Below are positions 50,096-61,504 of a stretch of 64,000 nucleotides of DNA, piece after piece. This DNA is from Pseudeuparius sepicola. Lineage: Eukaryota; Arthropoda; Insecta; Coleoptera; Anthribidae. The notes beneath the pieces are model-generated. The model worked only from the letters and a program-made list of their open reading frames with translations, was not told the origin of the DNA and made no database searches. A program made the position numbers and the translations under genes. How positions within the stretch are numbered: the stretch's first letter is position 1; every line of letters starts with the position of its first letter. The stretch covers positions 23,912,501 to 23,976,500 of the forward strand of contig OY987301.1 in NCBI GenBank assembly GCA_963920635.1, in the 5' to 3' direction.

Positions 50096-50651
50096 TCCAG
50101 GTAGAATAAGAGCGTTGTTGAAGTCAGTTTAAGATATTTAATTTTGATTGATTATATAACATTAGATATTGATTTGTTAAATAAATCCCGGGTCGCAGGT
50201 CCACTAGCAAGTAACTTGCTACATTTTATTGCGAGAGTGACTCGTCTAGACACATCGGCGAGTACACTGACCAATTTAAATGTACCGACCGACCTACTTG
50301 CTACAGTTGATCTCAGATGAGAGCAATGCAATTTGCGGTAGAAACATAGGTAACCAAATTTTTTCCCAGCCTTATTACCCGAGCTTTGGGAAATGAAAAG
50401 TGCAGGTTATCGCAACAGAATATAAAACAAAATGCACTAAAAAGTTTGTCCATCGAATTCAACAACAATGAAAACGAGATTATAAAATTGTGCAGTTGAC
50501 TGTCAAACACCAAGTTAATACCTTCTGAGAAGCCAATTGCTCTCACACACTTTTCTCTTATTTTTTTAAAACTTATTAAGCAAGACGTTCATAGATTTCT
50601 CTCCAGAATTATTTCAAAGAGTAAATTGTATCAATTTTGCAGATAGGTGTA

Positions 50652-50988
50652 CAGGGTGGATCTACCATTTTCGATACTTTTGCAAGTCATATTTATGTTT
50701 ATATTTTGAAATTCTTACCTCCTAGAAAAAATCCCTATACGCCACTTAATTCTACGTAAAAAATCTATAAGGGTTGATTTTTACCATTTCAACGAGTTAG
50801 CGTACTATAACGGATATGCCTGAAATTTGCAACTCTTAAAAATCTCATATACTAAGGAGGCCTTGAAAATTCTATTTACGGGGCCTTTCCTTTTATGAAA
50901 ATGTAGACCGGCGTCCCGAAAACCGCAACTCCCTATCTCTAAAAATAACCGAGATTCCCTCCAAAAGTATCGAAAATAGGACACCCTG
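50652..50988. mobile_element. MITE, CAGGGTGGATCTACC / CACCCTG ends, TA flanks
   Basis: Left CAGGGTGGATCTACCATTTT then CGATACTTTTG; right CAAAAGTATCGAAAATAGGA then CACCCTG. TA lies at 50650-50651 and 50989-50990. Inner pairing is imperfect. Confidence 0.8.
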
Positions 50989-50990
50989 TA

Positions 50991-52063
50991 CACACTTGTG
51001 CAAGTCACTTTGCCAATAAATGTCGCAAAATTTTAAATTTTAGTTTTAAAAGGTAATTTATGATCCAATGTCAAAGTCTTGCTACAAAGAAACGGATTCA
51101 CCCTGTTTATTTTTTTAAAGCATCCCCGAATCAACTAGTTGTGTTTCAAAATACTTGGCTACTTAAATTTCTCCTTATTTAGAATGTCTATACCTATAGT
51201 GTTTAGCAATTTGTGCTTCCACTAAACGGTAGTACGTCAATGAAAAAGTCGTTCTTGAAACATAGTTGATCGGAACATTGTGTTGTGGTCTCGTCTGTGG
51301 TCACGGTTTATTTCCATGGCAACGTGGGATCGAGTGCCTCCGCCGTTTTACATTTTGATACAATGCATTCAACCCCACGTATATTCTCGATTTTCCCCCA
51401 TTTTAACTGGGGATATTGGCTATTGGTCGAATTGACTGGCGGTTTTATCGACAAATCACGACTGATGAATCAACGGGGAACACTCGAAAAATAATTGGCG
51501 TTGCGGAACGAGGAACGCTCTGAATATTTTATTCGATTTTAAGGGATAATATAAAGGGGATATTTATTTCCACACACAAACCCCTTATAAAAAAGACACA
51601 GCAGGGTGGCTCCGAATATGGCCGAGGCAGTCCGACAGCTGTTATTTACCCTTTGTGTCTCCTCCCCGCTGAAATTCGACAAGATCAAAATGCAAAACAT
51701 CTAGTATTATTTACTGTTGGAACCTATATCTAAGCTAACAGTGGTTGTGAACCTGATATACATGACATTTTTCAGAACGAAATTGGTAAATTGACAACTA
51801 AAACAATAGAGTCGCGTTTGGAGATTCAACCTCAATCTTTTATAGTGTTTGTTGTTGTGTCTGTGGAATGGAAAAAATTAATAGATTCCAGCATGATTGT
51901 GAAAAAATCCTTTGAAAACCATTATTCAATTTGAATTTTTCATTTTAGTGAAACAGAGTGAAATGAAGTATAATTGAATTATTCTCATACCAATAATACC
52001 AACGCACCCTTTTCATATACAAAAAGGTAATCGAAACTCCCGTACATCGAATTCATTTGTATT
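50991..52063. other. Non-coding DNA
   Basis: No gene or bounded element recognised between the MITE and the hAT target duplication. The frame at 51285-51494 begins with GTG and has no recognised domain. Confidence 0.45.
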
Positions 52064-52260
52064 CAACTAGCCAGTGGCGTAGCCAGAAAATTTGTCTGGG
52101 GGGGGGGGCACCGACTAAAAATACAAAAATTTAATGTTTATTTAAAACTTACAATTTAATATTAAGCTTACGTTTTATATTTACTTTAGACAACTCGTTT
52201 AGCACCTCATCAGGCGATACAGGAATTTCACTGTGAATATTACTTACGGCTTATCTATTA

Positions 52261-52444
52261 GCGTTGACTGACGTATTAATAAAGACTGCTCACGGTTGTC
52301 AAGTCTGACACATTTTTGGTCCACCATGCGCTTTCCGGACACAAAATACAATACAAAATACATTGTTAGCTATCAGCGCCGTCTGTTTTCCAGGACATGA
52401 AGCCATAGCCGTGCGAGAAGTCTTATTAATACGTCAGTCAACGC
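52261..52444. repeat. Internal inverted repeat next to the nested insertion
   Basis: 'gcgttgactgacgtattaat' at 52261 is mirrored by 'attaatacgtcagtcaacgc' at 52425-52444. The arms are about 36 bp and the spacer about 110 bp. The nested hAT inserted exactly at the outer end of the right arm and used its last 8 bp, GTCAACGC, as target duplication. Confidence 0.85.
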
Positions 52445-53694
52445 CAGAGCTGGGCAAGTAATTAGGCGAAAGTAATTGAACTGTCAATTAATTCCTTTTC
52501 ATGGAATTGTACTTAGTTGGAATTACTTTTGAAATAGAGCAAGTAATTGTAATTTAATATCAAGTACTTTTTGAAAAGGAATTGTACTTGTAATTTAAAA
52601 TCAATTACTTCTGAGAATCGCAATTCCTTTTTAAAATTCCTTTAATGCAATTACTTATTCAGTTACAGTTACTTTTCCAATTACAATTACTTGTCCAATT
52701 ACAAGTACTTGTCCAATTGCAATTACTTTTTCAATTACAATTACTTACACATTCTCCTCTTGCGGTGCCGGCCGGCGACTGCCCGAGCTGATTAATCGGG
52801 GAAATCTGGAATGATTTTGGAAATATTGCAATGTTGTTTGGGCCAACCTGGCCAACAAAATGCAATGAAAAATAAATGCGTCATCACTGACAAAGTCCGC
52901 AATAATGTTTTCTTTCTTATGCCACTCCCGTTTACTATTTATGGGTCACTGGCAAGTCATAACGATTGTTCTGTATTCTCTATCTCTATACAAATAGTCA
53001 ATTCGTAATGCCTATTGTCTTAACAATGAAGCCTGTTTTTTTATTTTTCTTATATCTCTTGTAAAGCCCATATGGCACGGCCTTAAGATTTTTTGTATAA
53101 CATTTTAAAAGATTTATTTTATTTCTCTATTCATGTAACCGTTTATTTTCAGTTTTATTTTCATAGAAACTGAGCTGTGACTCTGTAAGGCCATTGTGTT
53201 TTTAGACATAGGTATTACTATATTATACTGTTACCTACTGAATATAATTCGTTTTGTTAATTAAAATACTGTACAAATATTTTCCATTTACAATGACACA
53301 AAGACTAGAATTTTTTTGCATCGCAGAACAAATAATGCTTAATATAGTTAAGTTATCAGTTATGTTTTTTTTTAAGTAACTAGGTAAGTACCTACCTTAT
53401 TTTGGTGTCTAAAAATTTAATAGAAAAGAAAGCAAACAAGAAGTAATTGAAAAAGTAATTGTTTACATCAATTCCAATTCCAAATGCAAGTAATTATAAT
53501 TGAAATTCAATTACATTTCAAAATATCAAAGGAATTGTAATTGGAACTAATTACATTCCTACAAAAGGAATTGGAATTGTAATTCAATTACATTTCAAAA
53601 TATTAAAGGAATTGTAATTGGATCTGATTACATTCCTACAAAAGGAATTGGAATTGTAATTGGTCAGTTTTTAATTGTAATTGACCCAGCTCTG
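52445..53694. mobile_element. Nested hAT-type MITE with subterminal AAGTAATTG repeats
   Basis: Ends CAGAGCTGGGCAAGTAATT and its inverted partner AATTGACCCAGCTCTG. The perfect 8-bp TSD GTCAACGC lies at 52437-52444 and 53695-53702. Both subterminal regions (52455-52745 and 53440-53680) are packed with variants of 'caattacaattactt', in keeping with multiple transposase-binding sites. A 65-codon frame (52811-53008) in the unique centre has no recognised family. Confidence 0.93.
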
Positions 53695-53916
53695 GTCAAC
53701 GCTATAAACATTTTTTTTATTATTTTCATTCTGCATACATGACAAAATATTTTCCAGAAGTATAGCTTCTTCAGCTGGTTGAACAGATTACCCCATAAGT
53801 CCAGAGTAGTGTTTATTCTTCTGCATAATGGTCTGTGCATACGATTTTCGCGTAACGTTTGGGGGGGGGGGCACGTGCCCCTGTGCCCCCCCCCTGGCTA
53901 CGCCACTGCAACTAGC

Positions 53917-54923
53917 AAATATGTCGACATAATTAATTTTTAAACAGTGGGTGTTATTTTAACCTGACTTCAAATAATCCTGGAATATTGTATTTTATTT
54001 TCGCATTCCTTTACTCTACTTCCATTAAACTTGATAATTAATAGGAGCGTTGAATATCATTCCTGGTATCATGTAAGCATTTCGAGAAATATGAGGTTCG
54101 ATCCCGTGAGTATTGTTTAGTTTAAAGCCCAACTTACGTCAGTCCAATAAAGCAATTTTGTTTTTTCCGGTTAAGTGAAATAACTCTGTAATTTAACGAA
54201 AATACGTGTAGGTACCAATCCTGCCGGTGTTGATACTACACCTTTGAACTTAGTAAATTCCCTTCATTCTACTCACCATCGATGTACTTGTCAACCCTCT
54301 TCGAGGCTTGTATGCGAAGATGGGGCATCTAAATCTGTCACTACCTGACGGTCTATAAGATGTTTTCACTCTGTTGCTTTTTTGATGACATACGTGTTAT
54401 TATGTTAAGGCTAATCCAGCGGTGCGATCTTATTTCAGAAATCACATGATACGTTGGCATGAATAATAAATACAAAAAGATGTAAATCTTAACTCGCGAC
54501 AAAAACCCAAAGTTAAAGTGCCTCTTGAGTTGAGACAGACATGGCATGTTGTCATGGTAACGGTACTCCGAAGTGAACCATCATCCTTCACTGCAATGTG
54601 GACGGATTATACTGATAACAAAAAAATAATTTTCATTTCAAAACAAGGCATCAGTAGGTCAAGAAGCTACTCACCTATATTGCCTTTACAGGACTTGTCT
54701 GACAGTTTGACTGTTGATAATGTCACATACTTAATATAAAAATGTCCTCGATAGACCTAGAAATCGGCGACCAAATGTGTGTAAGCTTGTGTTGACCCCT
54801 TTCCTATAACATGTATGATGTGTGTAATGTGGGCATGTCTTTGATCTGTGAAATTGCATGAAATTTAGGATACAGACTAAATTGTAGACCGTCTATAAAT
54901 TTAAATGTTATCTTCTTTTACAG
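53917..54923 (+). other. Intronic sequence upstream of the UCR1 exon
   Basis: No exon supported. A TCTTCTTTTACAG acceptor closes it. A short ATG frame at 54742-54780 (MSSIDLEIGDQMC) ends at GTAAGC and looks like a mini-exon, but it leaves no partial codon, so its phase does not fit the next exon. Confidence 0.6.
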
Positions 54924-55022
54924 CCATGGCGAAGATCTCATCGTCACACCATTCGCACAAATTCTTGCCAGTTTGCGTAGCGTACGCAACAATTTTCAGT
55001 GTCTCACCAATGTGCCAGCAAG
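54924..55022 (+). CDS. dnc: cAMP-specific phosphodiesterase PDE4 (dunce), UCR1 exon
   Basis: The exon is bounded by TTTTACAG|C and AG|GTAAGG. After one base completing a codon it encodes [18 protein letters not shown] then [14 protein letters not shown], plus two bases of the next codon. This is the start of upstream conserved region 1 of long-form PDE4 enzymes, nearly identical to Drosophila dunce and human PDE4 (which have [18 protein letters not shown]). UCR1 pairs with UCR2 to regulate the catalytic domain; the PKA site (RRES) that activates long forms lies in an upstream exon not seen here. PDE4 hydrolyses cAMP to AMP and in flies is needed for learning and female fertility. The position FQC replaces the usual FLS/FAA. 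The catalytic exons must lie beyond the window, at least 9 kb downstream. Confidence 0.95.
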
Positions 55023-55136
55023 GTAAGGACCACTTTTATTTTAACATTCTTCTGTAATAGTAGCCTAACCGAACGAGTAAGACCCATCATAAACCTAACG
55101 CCTCAGTGAAAAAGATTCCAAATAAAATTTTATATA

Positions 55137-56330
55137 CAGTGTGTTTCATTTTAAGTGGCGACAATTTATTATTTTTTAACGTCGCGGCCTATTTTCGAAA
55201 ACTTTTTTTTAAATATGGTACTCCAAAAGCTATACATCCTGGTACATGCTATTTTAAAATTCGCCCTTTCCCTATAGCCTACTACGATAACAAATAAGAC
55301 CCCAAAAATGAAGAAAGTATATTAGGCATTTTTTTACGAAAAAAAAAACAAATATCTCTATCGATTTAAGCACATCTGGATACCCTGAATCCCAAGTTTC
55401 AATGTCGTAACTTATACCGAGTGTTCACAATTTAGGTGCAAAAAATGACTTTTTGACAGTGCCCTGTGTAAACGATACTGAGTCCCTTCCAAATGTTGCC
55501 AATGGATTGGGTACTCTATCAATTTGCACAATATCATCCGCTTATCTAATACAGAGTGTTCATAATAAATACGGAAATATCGAAAAAATTATTTGTATTT
55601 TGTTACTACGTGTGCCACGAAATTTTAAAAACTAAGTCTATCTTTTTATTCTTGCTTCTAAAACTTAATAATGTATCGACTTTTTGTTATTTTTCCTTAC
55701 TTTTCTGTACTAGTCTGTAAAAAAGTAAAAATTAAATAATTAGGTATTTTTAAAAATTTTATATAAATTGAATTGATTTAAAGTAACACAATGCATATTT
55801 CCTGCAAATTAGAAGCAAGAATAAAAAGATACTTAGTTTTTAAAATTTCGTGGCACACGTAATAACAAAATAATCGTACCGATTTTTTCGATATTTCCGT
55901 ATTTATTATGATATTAGATAAGCGGATGATATTGTGCAAAATGATAGAGTAGGTGACTCCCAATCCATTGGCAACATTTGGAAGGGACTCAGTATCGTTT
56001 ACACAGGGCACTGTCAAAAAGTCATTTTTTGCACCTAAATTGTGAACACTCGGTATAAGTTACTACATTGAAACTTGGGATTCGGGGTATCCAGAGGTGC
56101 TTAAATCGATAGAGATATTTGTTTTTTTTTCGTAAAAAAATGCCTAATATACTTTCTTCATTTTTGGGGTCTTATTTGTTATCGTAGTAGGCTAGGGAAA
56201 GGGCGAATTTTAAAATAGCATGTACCAGGATGTAGAGCTTTTGGAGTACCATATTTTAAAAAAAAGTTTTCGAAAATAGGCCGCCCCCTTAAAAATAATT
56301 AATTGTCGCCACTTAAAGTGAAACACACTG
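55137..56330. mobile_element. 1.2-kb foldback element in the intron just after the UCR1 exon
   Basis: Left CAGTGTGTTTCATTTTAAGT, right ACTTAAAGTGAAACACACTG, TA at 55135-55136 and 56331-56332. The arms of about 500 bp pair nearly throughout, so matching peptides appear on opposite strands (MTVPCVNDTESLPNVANGLG at 55453 plus and at 56017 minus). These are mirror images of the palindrome and not genes. Loop about 55640-55790. It begins 114 bp after the exon's splice donor. Confidence 0.92.
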
Positions 56331-56334
56331 TATA

Positions 56335-56938
56335 TGTTACAGACCGTATAATATATAAAACAGGCCGTATACAAAAGGACTAGTCCATATGTAAACGGAC
56401 TGAAGATATTGTGTGTATAAGAAGCTTGTCCGTCAACAAACGGTCTAGTCGGTTTGCAAAAGGACTAGTCCTATTATTATGTATACGGTCTATCTGCAAC
56501 TGGACCATATATCACAGAGAGATTTAAATAAAGACAGAATGTATGTGCAATGTTTTCCGGGCGGTTTCGACGTCCGCCATTCATGAATTACCCTTTCTTT
56601 TTTACATAGGCCCATCAAAGAAGGATATTACTTCTTGCTGGTACGTAGTATTTTGAAGGAAAAATGGTAATTATTTAGTATAATGTATAGGTACCTACCC
56701 TAGATTTTTTTCTGCAAAATACGTACATACTTACTAAAAATAAGGCATATCCTCCTTTAATATAAAAAAGAAGGGCAATTCACTACGATTGCACATACAG
56801 TCTGAATGTAAATAGTCCGTATCCGTATATAAAATGCCATGTCATTTACATACGGCCTGCGCCATTTAGGCCGTATAGATACAGCCTAGACCGTATACAT
56901 ACGGTCTGTTTTCATATACCTACCTACGGGCTGTAACA
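56335..56938. mobile_element. Element with TGTTACAG ends and many internal CCGTATA / ACTAGTCC motifs
   Basis: Ends TGTTACAGACCGTA and TACGGGCTGTAACA (14 bp, one mismatch). Within about 200 bp of each end, motifs such as 'gaccgtata', 'ggccgtat', 'tatacggtct' and 'ggactagtcc' recur in both orientations, as expected for subterminal binding sites of a transposase. No coding capacity and no clear target duplication. It directly abuts the preceding foldback. Superfamily unknown. Confidence 0.7.
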
Positions 56939-57639
56939 AATTTATGAGATTTGTAACAGTATCTACCTATGTCCACGGTTAGATTGCGAATAAGGTCCGA
57001 GGCCCGAGGTTATCATCGTTTTGTTTTTTGTTAAATTGCTCGGTCAAGGTCATAACTCAAGAGAGTTTGAATCACCTATATTGACTCTTGACAATAAATC
57101 GACTATAGTACATTATATAGGCACTAGTCGGTAATGCCTACTACATAAAAAACATAACCTCTTCTGCGAGTATTCAGGACTATCATACTTTAGAATGCTA
57201 AAGATTATATTTTTCTGGCAAAGGTTTTAACACAAGCGTATTTTGGCAGAATTTCTCGAGAAATTGCAATTCGACGAAGCCGATCAATTCCTGGTTTTGT
57301 TCACAGGAGGAGGCTTTAATGAGAGCACGGGTAAACTGCGTTGCACGGCCTTTTGTCCATCGCAGGTTCAATCATGTTGCACCTACACGTGTGCTCCAGA
57401 CAGACGCTGTAATAATGTACCTATCCACGTTACAGCAAGGAGCGGTAGTTTTTATGGCTTGGTCTTTGCTTATTTTGACTTAGTCTACATTATGTCTATG
57501 TAGTGATTATGGCAACAGTTTACCGTTTACTTGTCGACGCAAATGATCTTTAATGTTCTACTATTTCTCTCAGCATTTGCTACCTCTTTAAGTTAAATAC
57601 CTTTTATATTCCTATATCTAACAGCCACAATAATTTTTT

Positions 57640-57880
57640 TGTGGAGTGGTTACTGCATCTAGCTTATCAGATATTCCCAAACTAATAAAACATTGTAGTG
57701 TATAAGCTAAATAATTTGTTTGATTATTTTCTTTCATAAACTGCCAACATATAATATTTATTTGATCATATTACTAAAGCATGGAATCATTGAATAAGGA
57801 ATTCGTACCTTAATCAATGATGGAATGTAATCTGACACCATGGAGGTAGAAGCTTCTTCACATCTTTTGATTCTCACAAC
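57640..57880 (+). repeat. Dispersed repeat, copy near 57.7 kb
   Basis: Partner of 22490-22695. It contains a 40-bp hairpin ('aatcattgaataagg.../...ccttaatcaatgat') at 57787-57825 that the other copy lacks. Confidence 0.6.
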
Positions 57881-58164
57881 ATATTATGCAACCCTTTAAT
57901 ACAACATGCAGAACATTACGAATCCTAGACAACAATAATTAATAACTTCTTTTAGTCAGAATATGACTTAAGATGCAATATGAAAACTGATTCCTAGAAA
58001 ACAGGAACAATTTTTGAACTGTCACGGAGAATTTGGCTAACCATGACTTTCCAAATACCTACAATAAAATAGCAAGAAGTTTGTATTTATGGCGAATTCA
58101 GAGCTTCCATGTCATTCAAAACCAAGTCCTCACACAATCACAGGTGCTGAGTCCTACATCGCCA

Positions 58165-59060
58165 ATCGTTACATTTATGGTGATTGTAATGTCCCGTTCC
58201 TGAACGATTTTATCAAGGAACTGTCTCGGAAAACCTATCCGAAGACAAACAACATCCCAACCTCCTTTTCAGATATGCAACAGATTACCACCCCGATCTG
58301 TCACAAACGACCCCGATTCTCTCTTTGACTTAAATAGACAAGAATCCTCCTCCGAAACACCAAATCGATCCAACCGTCTAATGTCTTTCTAGACAAACTT
58401 CTCAGTTCACTGTCCACCATAACTTTAAGGCCAAGGATTCTTTAATCTGCCTACACCCCAATCCCAGGCCAAAAATGTCTTTGTGAAATGATGAACGAAA
58501 ACTGCCTCTATCCTCCAGTAGAAGAGAGGTTTTAGTGGGTATGCCCCCATAAGGGGGAAACTACCACATGCACTAACTTTGATCTGAGTTTTCCATTCAG
58601 AGGTCCGTGTCCATAATGGGTTTCCTCTCCTCCGGCCAAAAAAAAAAACCTAATGAACACACTAAAGATATTCCATTAAACGCGGCAGACACACAACTAT
58701 GCAAATATCCTCGCTTTCTAAAAGTTTTGTTAATTTCGTTCTAGGTCCCAACTTTACTACCCCAATTGGCTATCCCGGAAAATTTTTCAAAAGTTGAAAG
58801 CGGGTGAAACTTGGGCAATTAATAAATTTGTATTTCTCACATTTACAGAAAGTACCAGCTATGGGATCTGGTAATAATCCATATAAATTAAACTAAACGA
58901 AATCTCAAAAGCCCAATGGATTGAAATCGATAATATTGGTAAAGAACGAGGTGACATTCGATCAGAGACATCACTGTTTCAGGACGGTTGCTTTACTTTT
59001 GTCAACACCACCTCTACTAAAGCCAAACAACAACAGAGTGACGTCACGCTGAAGAGGCCG
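58165..59060. repeat. Left arm of a large diverged inverted repeat
   Basis: Blocks here recur in reverse complement at 62890-64000: 'ggaactgtctcggaaaacc' (58218), 'gtgggtatgccccca' (58536) and 'cctctactaaagccaaacaa' (59010). Order is conserved and identity is moderate with indels. The arms enclose about 3.8 kb including a hAT relic. Coding origin not recognised; the frame at 58089-58328 has no family I know. Confidence 0.75.
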
Positions 59061-59896
59061 AGTAAACACATATATTTTAAAGCCAAGGGAAGATTTGAAA
59101 AATAGATTAAATATGTACCAATTTTATCACCTTTGTATATCAAATTCTAGGTATAGAGAGAAAGACATAGAAACTATAGAAACACACATTTTAATGAACA
59201 TGTTTAATATAGATATAATGTTTATGATAATGTTTATTATTTATGAAAATACAGAAAATGTGAAAGAAACAACGTTTTGACCAGTTACAAAATTGAAAGA
59301 AAATTAATTACGATAAATGGAAAATAAAGTCCGGCAGTCGCGTACCATATTATAATGTACATCTTGATAAGTACTTACATAATATTATAGGTAGTTCATT
59401 TGAGAGCCTCTTATTTTAGGTATCATATGTTCTGTTTTACGTACGTGGTTTTTTATGTTTCTCAGGGATCTGGATAGATTTTGGTGAGTGTTTCAAGTTT
59501 TCGATTTCGTTTTCTTTTATTATCAGCAGCTTTCATTTTAACACATTCTGCGACGCTGTTATTTGTTACTTTACAATAGTTGTTTAAAATAATATTAACA
59601 GTAACAATGTTTGTGAGTATATTAGCAATAAGACAAGTAGGTAGGTGTAGGTAGGTATACCTAATGTATAATGGGGCATGAGGGCATGGCAATATTCGTC
59701 ATCCCATTTTGAAGTGGCAAACAAAAATCTAGACGGCAAAACAAGCCGCCGCTATACAGCTGCAAATTTCTGAGCATTTCTTTTCCGAATTACAATCTTT
59801 CTATAGTCACTGTTGCACGGCATTTGCCGACTCCGTTTTTTTGCTGTTTAAATTAATATTGGAAGAACTATACAAACCTATGTACACGCGAGGCCC

Positions 59897-60511
59897 TTGA
59901 AATCGTTCCAATACGTGCGGACGCAAAGGCGTTCAACTGACAACGTTGCAATTACCCCTCCCCTCTCTCGCGGTTTGAAAGCCAGCGATAACCTTAAAAG
60001 CGCAAGTGACGGCAATTCTAACATCTTATTACGCGACATTACCTTACGTGACATTGCCCGTTACAGTGCAAAAAACAATAAATTCGGCGCTGTTAGGTTG
60101 GCCTTTGATTGCCTGAATAGTAGTGGAAAATCTTATAACCCTGCCCGCGGACATTGGTGGCTTTTTCGCAAAAGTCATTCGACAACCTCGAATAGAGCCG
60201 TTCTAAAAATCGAAGAAGGTGGTAAATCTCTTAATTGGGTGTCGTACTTTCCTCCGGTACCAAAAAGAACCTCGAAAATCCGATATCTGAGAGAAATTCC
60301 CGATTCACGATTAACCACTTTCGAGAAACGGGACGGCTGTAGAATCAACGAAACCGACGGAAAATCCTCTGAAACCGCTATTGGAAATAGCTTGTTTTTT
60401 CTCATTTCTCGATTTTTCGGGGGCCCGGGAAGCATCAGAACCTCACCCGAGGACTCCAGGGAAGCTTTAAATATTGAAATAAACCAAAGATTTGGTTCGC
60501 GGTTAAGATAA
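59897..60511 (+). other. 204-codon open frame without ATG, overlapping a dispersed repeat
   Basis: This is the longest open frame in the window, but it contains no internal methionine and starts only at TTG. Its second half is the CpG-rich repeat shared with 49.1-49.4 kb, where the frame is not conserved. The composition is basic and serine-rich with no domain recognised. It could be a piece of a decayed element protein or chance. Confidence 0.3.
60165..60475 (+). repeat. Dispersed repeat, copy near 60.3 kb
   Basis: Homologous to 49085-49400 in the same orientation, here not enclosed by that element's inverted ends. The copies therefore spread separately, or the 48.9-kb element captured this sequence. 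Confidence 0.8.
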
Positions 60512-61084
60512 AGAAGTGTAATAAACCAATGTAAAAAACCACTACGAGATTCTTCAATAATAAAACAATTATTATACTTAGATATTATACCTTATTTAAC
60601 TAATACCACTTTGACAATCAAAGAAATCCGCGTAATTTAACGTTACGTGAATCTCAAAACACCAAGAAACTGTGTAAAACTTTAAATCCACTTTATTATA
60701 ATGATAATGCAGCGATTTATTAACCTATTTTCGTTGACTGACGTATCGCAATTTTTATTTTCTACGGGGAGAAGCGGGTCCGTACGAGGGTATGCAGGGG
60801 ACGTTGTTGATTTGAGTAGCCCTGGAATTGGCGCAACGTTGCCGCACTTACCCAAAATTCTTGATTTCTTGCTTATTTCTCATGCCTAGTGGAACGATTT
60901 ATGAGGCCGCGCGTGTACCTAGGTGTAGCTATTTCGATCGAACGTATTATGAGAATAGCTAGTCGTACAGAAGCAGACATTGTTTAATATTTAAACCTCT
61001 TGAAGAGTGAAGACAACAAAACATTCTGTTGTGTTTGCTTCCTTTTTGTGTTTTCACTACTGCTTTATCGATGCATTTATAGTT

Positions 61085-61193
61085 ACCGTATACGATTAGG
61101 GCCAGCGCTAACAAATCTAAGTTCTCTATTGGTTGGGCCGAAAGCGGGTACGCTTTGTCCGACCTGGCCGAAATCAGGTACGGTTTGCCCATA
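61085..61193. repeat. About 110-bp palindromic unit, left copy
   Basis: It runs from ACCGTATACGATTAGGGCC to CAGGTACGGTTTGCCC and is the reverse complement of 62621-62723. The ends of a full unit (GGCAAACCGTA / TACGGTTTGCC) are themselves inverted, so each copy may be a tiny MITE. Alternatively the pair may be the terminal repeats of a 1.6-kb element that contains the hAT relic. Confidence 0.8.
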
Positions 61194-61504
61194 TAGAAAC
61201 ATGCATGCATGCAAAATGCAAAAACATTGCAAATGACAAAAGTACTTTTCAGGAGAGAGGTTTGAAAATTTTGGTTATTAAAAATGCTAACATATTGTTA
61301 ACTAATGAAAATTTTTTTGTACTTTTACTTCTCACGGCTATAGCTTCATATTCTGAAAAGTAGATGGCGCCTATGGTCAACAATGTATTTTGATGTTGCA
61401 TCCTCACAATATCAATAAGATTGATTACAACGAGTATATAGAACCTGTAACTGAAATTGATAAGCACTACAGTGTCTAGACAATTTCTTACAACAGGCTG
61501 AAAC

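Larger units (their letters stand above)
52072..53908. mobile_element. Non-autonomous hAT element, 8-bp TSD, hosting another hAT
   Basis: Ends CAGTGGCGTAGCCAG and CTGGCTACGCCACTG. The TSD CAACTAGC lies at 52064-52071 and 53909-53916. G/C homopolymers adjoin both ends, as in the other hATs here, and the ends closely resemble the 38.1-kb copy. No transposase. 1250 bp of its length is the nested element. Confidence 0.93.

Noticed and set aside
54086..54106. GGTTCGATCCC string resembling a tRNA B box
   Set aside because: No A box, no acceptor stem and no cloverleaf can be drawn around it.
54742..54780. ATG mini-exon MSSIDLEIGDQMC ending at GTAAGC, 144 bp upstream of the UCR1 exon
   Set aside because: Its phase leaves no partial codon, whereas the next exon needs two bases; no family similarity recognised.
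55453..56017. Matching 60- and 79-codon frames on opposite strands (MTVPCVNDTESLP...)
   Set aside because: They are mirror images created by the foldback arms and have no known domain.
57243..57503. Cysteine-rich 86-codon frame (CTAFCPSQVQSCCTYTCAPDRRC)
   Set aside because: Begins at TTG, no signal peptide, no splice context; cysteine spacing fits no family I can name.
59462..59692. Minus-strand frame ending KMKAADNKRKRNRKLETLTK
   Set aside because: Basic tail looks coding-like, but there is no domain, acceptor or donor support.
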